Of a DNA stretch of 64,000 nucleotides, positions 60,395-64,000 are shown piece by piece. Under the pieces are notes generated by a model. That model worked only from the letters and a program-made list of their open reading frames with translations. It did not search any database and was not told where the DNA came from. The stretch is taken from assembly GCA_022510565.1 (NCBI GenBank), contig JAFLTE010000003.1, positions 124,001-188,000 on the forward strand, read 5' to 3'. Position 1 is the first letter of the stretch. Each line of letters begins with the position of its first letter. The DNA comes from Lachnospiraceae bacterium (lineage in GTDB: Bacteria > Bacillota > Clostridia > Lachnospirales > Lachnospiraceae). The position numbers and the translations under genes are program-made.

Positions 60395-61456
60395 GTGGAG
60401 GATAACGGTCTGTTTTGGGAACAAATGGGGATGGATACTGCAGCGCTCGATTTCGGACGGTTGTTTCCGGAGTATACGTTTGACGGTAAGACGGTAATGA
60501 ATCTCATTTTGCAGGGGAGATTATGGGAGGCTTTCCGGGAATTAGGGAATGGAATAACGGGTGTAATACATTCTCAAACCGGAGAAATTAAAACGCTTTT
60601 CCTGACGATTCTCGTGCTTGGAATCATCGCTGCATTATTTGTCAATTTTGCTGACCTTTTTCAGAATCATCAGGTGTCAGATATTGCATTTTATTTTGTC
60701 TATCTGCTTATGATTGCGATACTTCTCAAGGCCTTTTCCGGAGCAGTGTCCATTGTTCGGGAAATCCTGGAGACTGTGACTACTTTTATGAAATTGTATA
60801 TACCCACCTATATGGTTGCGGTGGGAAGCGCCTCGGGTATTGCGTCGGCATCCGTTTATTATCAGATACTACTGTTTATTGTCTACCTCATAGAATGGGG
60901 ATATCTTTCTGTTTTGCTGCCGGTGGTATACGGATATATGCTTTTGACAATTATCAACGGTATCTGGATGGAAGAAAAACTTACGCTGCTATTGGAACTT
61001 CTGAACAAATCAATCAGTGTCAGCATTAAGATTACGCTGGGAGTTATCACGGGATTCAGCCTGCTGCAGGCAATGATATCGCCCGTTATAGATTCTTTGC
61101 AGTCATCTGTGCTCAAAAAGGCTATGTCCGCGATTCCCGGGATCGGCGGGTTGACGGAAGGGATGTTTGAGATGGTGATTGGCTCGGCAGTGCTGATTAA
61201 AAACGGCATTGGTTTGTACATCACATTGGTGTTGATTGTGCTTTGCTGCATTCCGGTCGCCAAGCTGATATGTTATGCGGCGGCAATCAAAATCGGTGCG
61301 GCTCTGATCGGCATTGTCAGTGATAAGCGTATGACAAACTGTGCAAACAGGGTGGGGGACGGCAACATTATGCTGCTCAAAATTGCCTTGTCGTCCGTCA
61401 GCCTGTTTGTGATTCAGATTGCAGTTATCACATATACGACGAGTGGAGGAATGTGA
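60395..61456 (+). CDS. spoIIIAE: Stage III sporulation protein AE
   Basis: A 353-residue membrane protein beginning at GTG 60395 with GAGGT eight bases upstream. The N-terminal third is soluble; several membrane segments follow (about 65-350) in the SpoIIIAE pattern, with FADLFQNHQVSDIAFYFVYLLMIAILLKAF. It is part of the SpoIIIA channel. Its stop overlaps the spoIIIAF start as GTGA. Confidence 0.92.
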   Translation: MEDNGLFWEQMGMDTAALDFGRLFPEYTFDGKTVMNLILQGRLWEAFRELGNGITGVIHSQTGEIKTLFLTILVLGIIAALFVNFADLFQNHQVSDIAFYFVYLLMIAILLKAFSGAVSIVREILETVTTFMKLYIPTYMVAVGSASGIASASVYYQILLFIVYLIEWGYLSVLLPVVYGYMLLTIINGIWMEEKLTLLLELLNKSISVSIKITLGVITGFSLLQAMISPVIDSLQSSVLKKAMSAIPGIGGLTEGMFEMVIGSAVLIKNGIGLYITLVLIVLCCIPVAKLICYAAAIKIGAALIGIVSDKRMTNCANRVGDGNIMLLKIALSSVSLFVIQIAVITYTTSGGM

Positions 61457-62124
61457 CGGTGAATATGATGGAGAATATCAGACGCATCGGCATTTTTATG
61501 ATTGCGGCCCAGACGGTGATGCATTTTGCGGCAGGGAAACAATATGAAAAGTATATGAAAATAATAACAGGTATTATTGTTTTGCTGCTGTTTGTCACTC
61601 CGTTTGTATCGTTCTCCGACAGTCCTATCACTGATTGGCAGACAGAATTGGAGCGAATGGAACAGCAGATACAGAGCAATATGAAGACAGAAATGAATTA
61701 CATTGTAAGCCCGGCTCAGACAGTGGTATTAAGGCAGATAGAGGAAGAAATCAAAGAGAGAATGAACGATATGATATCGGAGCGAGCCGGTATTGTCACA
61801 GATGTAGAAATTGTGCTGAAAGAGACGTATGAAGGAATTGACGGGGGTGCAGAGGAGACAGGGCGCAGCTTTACTTTTGACAGTGTTAAGGTAATACTGC
61901 GGGATAAAGCGACGGATGATTCCGGAAATATACGGCAAAGCGGGATGATCCACATTGACGAGATTACGGTGGGACATGAGCCGCAGCCACGCGAAGATGC
62001 GGTGAGTCGGGAAGCGCAGGGGGTAAGCCGGGACGAAGAAATAGATGAATATCGGCAGCTTTTTGCACAAATACTGGGAATTACCGCAGACAAGGTGGAG
62101 GTGATATATCATGGAGGGTGGTAA
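61453..62124 (+). CDS. spoIIIAF: Stage III sporulation protein AF
   Basis: A 223-residue protein with two N-terminal membrane segments (about 9-26 and 32-52) and a soluble domain with the ring-forming pattern of SpoIIIAF. The GTG at 61453 overlaps the spoIIIAE stop as GTGA; a nearby in-frame GTG (61459) or ATG (61465) could also start translation. Its end overlaps spoIIIAG by 14 bp. Confidence 0.88.
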   Translation: MTVNMMENIRRIGIFMIAAQTVMHFAAGKQYEKYMKIITGIIVLLLFVTPFVSFSDSPITDWQTELERMEQQIQSNMKTEMNYIVSPAQTVVLRQIEEEIKERMNDMISERAGIVTDVEIVLKETYEGIDGGAEETGRSFTFDSVKVILRDKATDDSGNIRQSGMIHIDEITVGHEPQPREDAVSREAQGVSRDEEIDEYRQLFAQILGITADKVEVIYHGGW

Positions 62125-62743
62125 AAAGCTGATTGAGAAACTGACAAACGGGAAGAAATTGGAAAAAGACCAGTGCCTGATTCTGGTATTGGCAGGTATT
62201 CTGCTGTGCGTGATTGCTCTGCCGGCTCGAAAGGATGATTCAAAGTCCGATATACCGTACATATCGAGTGATACAATTGATAATCAAAGCGAGGGGAGTA
62301 CAGACGGTATATACGGGGAACCTATCGATAGCGCAGCCTCCTATGCGGGATATTGGGAGGAGCGGCTGGAGGATGCACTGCGATATGTGGATGGAGTCGG
62401 TAATGTCAGGGTATTGATTACGTTGAAAGAGTCCGAGCACAGAATCGTGGAGAAGGATGGAACCGAGCAGTATTCAAATACGACGGAGGAAGATGCTGCG
62501 GGAGGCAGCCGCACAATCGGGGAGAGCAGAGTGGAGAAAAGCACCATATATACGGTGGATGAGAAGGGGCAGGATGTGCCCTATGTGATTAAAACCATAT
62601 CACCTACGGTGGAGGGTGTGGTAGTGATTGCGCAGGGGGTGAAAGAGCAAGGAGTACAAGATAATATAATCGAAGCAATTCAGGTATTATTTGATATAGA
62701 TGCGAATAAGATAAAAATAGTAAAGATGAAAAATAATCAGTGA
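62111..62743 (+). CDS. spoIIIAG: Stage III sporulation protein AG
   Basis: A 210-residue protein with one N-terminal membrane segment (about 23-37) and an extracellular ring-building motif domain (YWEERLEDALRYVDGVGNVRVLITL, IKTISPTVEGVVVIAQG), as in the SpoIIIAG ring of the channel. It overlaps spoIIIAF by 14 bp. Confidence 0.9.
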   Translation: MEGGKKLIEKLTNGKKLEKDQCLILVLAGILLCVIALPARKDDSKSDIPYISSDTIDNQSEGSTDGIYGEPIDSAASYAGYWEERLEDALRYVDGVGNVRVLITLKESEHRIVEKDGTEQYSNTTEEDAAGGSRTIGESRVEKSTIYTVDEKGQDVPYVIKTISPTVEGVVVIAQGVKEQGVQDNIIEAIQVLFDIDANKIKIVKMKNNQ

Positions 62744-62756
62744 AGGGGAGAAAAAA

Positions 62757-63473
62757 TTGAAAAATATGATTAAGAAAAACCAGATGATGATTACGGCGCT
62801 TGCAATTATGATTGCCGTAGCGGGGTACTTGAATTTTGCGGGTACAAAAGTGACAGATGAGGAGATTGTGACCGTCAACGGAACCATCACTACAGATGAT
62901 ATGGGTAATCCGACCTTGAACGGAGATGATTACGATTATTCATCTTTCGCGGATATTTCGGAGGAAGATCTTGAACAGGCCTCCGGAGACATTCTCAGTC
63001 TGGATACGGATGTGACAATGTCGGAGAACGGTGGTGTGGACGAGGAACTGGCAGAGGCGCTTGCGGAAGAACAGATGGAAGAAGTGCCCGGAGAAGCGGT
63101 TTTCACATCGGCCAGTACGGTATCCGCACTGTCAGGTGCTAAATTACAGAAGGAGCAGACGCGTGCACAAAATAAGGCGACGCTTTTGGAAATCATTAAC
63201 AATGCCAACATCAGTGAGACGCAGAAACAAGAAGCAGTAAACAGCATGATTGCTATGACGGATATTGCCGAGAAGGAGACGGCTGCTGAGATACTGTTGG
63301 ACGCTAAGGGGTTTGAGGATGCCATTGTCAGCATAGACGGTGACAGCGTGGATGTGGTTGTCAACACGTCGGAATTGACGGAGGCACAGCGCGCCCAGAT
63401 TGAAGATATTGTGATCCGCAAGACGGGTGTCAGCGCAGAGTCTGTTATTATCAGTACGTTCAATTCTAACTAA
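62757..63473 (+). CDS. spoIIIAH: Stage III sporulation protein AH
   Basis: A 238-residue protein with one N-terminal membrane segment (about 10-25, MMITALAIMIAVAGYLNF), an acidic linker and a C-terminal ring-building domain that pairs with SpoIIQ in the intermembrane space. It begins at TTG 62757, where AAGGGGAG stands six bases upstream. It is the last gene of the operon; no clear terminator was found in the 116 bp before deoB. Confidence 0.9.
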   Translation: MKNMIKKNQMMITALAIMIAVAGYLNFAGTKVTDEEIVTVNGTITTDDMGNPTLNGDDYDYSSFADISEEDLEQASGDILSLDTDVTMSENGGVDEELAEALAEEQMEEVPGEAVFTSASTVSALSGAKLQKEQTRAQNKATLLEIINNANISETQKQEAVNSMIAMTDIAEKETAAEILLDAKGFEDAIVSIDGDSVDVVVNTSELTEAQRAQIEDIVIRKTGVSAESVIISTFNSN

Positions 63474-63589
63474 ACACAGTGCACACTCAAGATTTTTATG
63501 ATATACTTAGCGCAAAAGAAAAACAAGCGGCGCGAAGCGGCATTGGATTTGAAGTCGGAAGTTGTTTTTCTTGTATACGGAGGCTGAAC

Positions 63590-64000
63590 ATGAAAAGAGT
63601 ATTTTTAATTGTATTGGATAGTTTCGGAATCGGGGAGATGGAGGACGCGGCTGCTTACGGTGATTTTGGCACGAACACCTTAAGGTCTGTGGCTTCCAGC
63701 TCTGCGTTTAATATGCCTAACATGGGTGCAATGGGACTTTTTAATATTGACGGCGTGGATTGTGGAGAGAAAGTATCAGCACCCACCGCACGGATTGCAC
63801 GTATGAGAGAAGCTTCTAAAGGTAAAGATACCACTATAGGACATTGGGAGATTGCAGGTATCTATTCACCGAAGCCTCTTCCCACATATCCCAACGGATT
63901 TCCGGAGGAAGTGCTTGCACCTTTTCGGGAGAGGACAGGAAGGGGAATTCTCTGTAATCTGCCTTATTCGGGCACTCAGGTCATTCAGGAATACGGTGAT
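63590..64000 (+). CDS. deoB: Phosphopentomutase, N-terminal part
   Basis: The frame begins at ATG 63590 with GGAGG seven bases upstream and is open to the window edge (137 codons). KRVFLIVLDSFGIGEMEDA contains the first metal-binding Asp, and KGKDTTIGHWEIAG contains the phosphorylated Thr region of the alkaline-phosphatase-like DeoB family. It interconverts ribose or deoxyribose 1- and 5-phosphates in nucleoside salvage. The remaining two thirds lie outside the window. Confidence 0.93.
   Translation, partial: MKRVFLIVLDSFGIGEMEDAAAYGDFGTNTLRSVASSSAFNMPNMGAMGLFNIDGVDCGEKVSAPTARIARMREASKGKDTTIGHWEIAGIYSPKPLPTYPNGFPEEVLAPFRERTGRGILCNLPYSGTQVIQEYGD

Overview
The window looks like chromosome of a spore-forming anaerobe of the class Clostridia, most likely a gut Lachnospiraceae. 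Reasons: the complete spoIIIAA-AH sporulation operon, the dgt-dnaG-rpoD-trmK housekeeping block, a Trp T-box leader ahead of a trpXYZ-type ABC transporter, a glucuronoxylan-utilisation locus, and lineage-typical small families (DUF4474, DUF4125, GerMN lipoprotein, CmpB-type membrane protein). The genus cannot be fixed from sequence reading alone.

Layout. 1-13600: a Na+/alanine symporter fragment, a nucleoid-associated protein, an alpha/beta-hydrolase-like DUF2974 protein, a minus-strand block (glutamine amidotransferase, metallophosphoesterase coupled to DUF4474, GNAT), then an LRR protein, a lipoprotein serpin, an aromatic acid exporter-like protein, a ferritin-like protein, a GGDEF protein and a large ArsR-type regulator. 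13626-20288: a 6.7-kb AT-rich integrative element in the 3' end of a tRNA-Leu(AAG) gene, bounded by 24-bp direct repeats. It carries a tyrosine integrase, a small HTH protein, a putative nuclease built from seven tandem zinc-ribbon modules plus a Vsr/EDxHD-like domain, a small zinc-ribbon protein, a 47-codon membrane peptide behind a consensus promoter and a repeat-rich leader, and a minus-strand pair (DUF2806 protein and a two-TM protein) that could be a defence cargo. 20503-22370: two double-domain hemerythrins and a second tRNA-Leu. 22456-28062: NagA, GerMN lipoprotein, DUF4125, and an acyltransferase/zinc-ribbon/esterase cluster. 28187-35034: dgt, dnaG, rpoD, trmK, a nucleoside kinase and RNase P RNA.

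35096-44506 is a hemicellulose locus: a GH2 enzyme, a GH67 alpha-glucuronidase and a three-part oligosaccharide ABC importer. The products plausibly import and trim glucuronoxylan fragments. 44658-54755 holds secreted or membrane proteins (VanW, trypsin-like protease), an aldose-epimerase-like protein, a two-gene ABC exporter, a pair of COG0523/CobW-type GTPases likely concerned with metal (zinc) allocation, YlmH, a CmpB-type protein and a PHP phosphoesterase. 54853-58130 is the T-box-controlled tryptophan importer. 58234-63473 is the spoIIIA operon behind a sigma-E-like promoter, followed by the start of deoB.

The strongest candidate for something undescribed is the tRNA-Leu element, above all its seven-module zinc-ribbon nuclease (16011-17747), in which all seven modules keep an identical cysteine spacing, and the promoter-repeat-small-membrane-peptide unit next to it. 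Functions for these are inferred from sequence pattern only.
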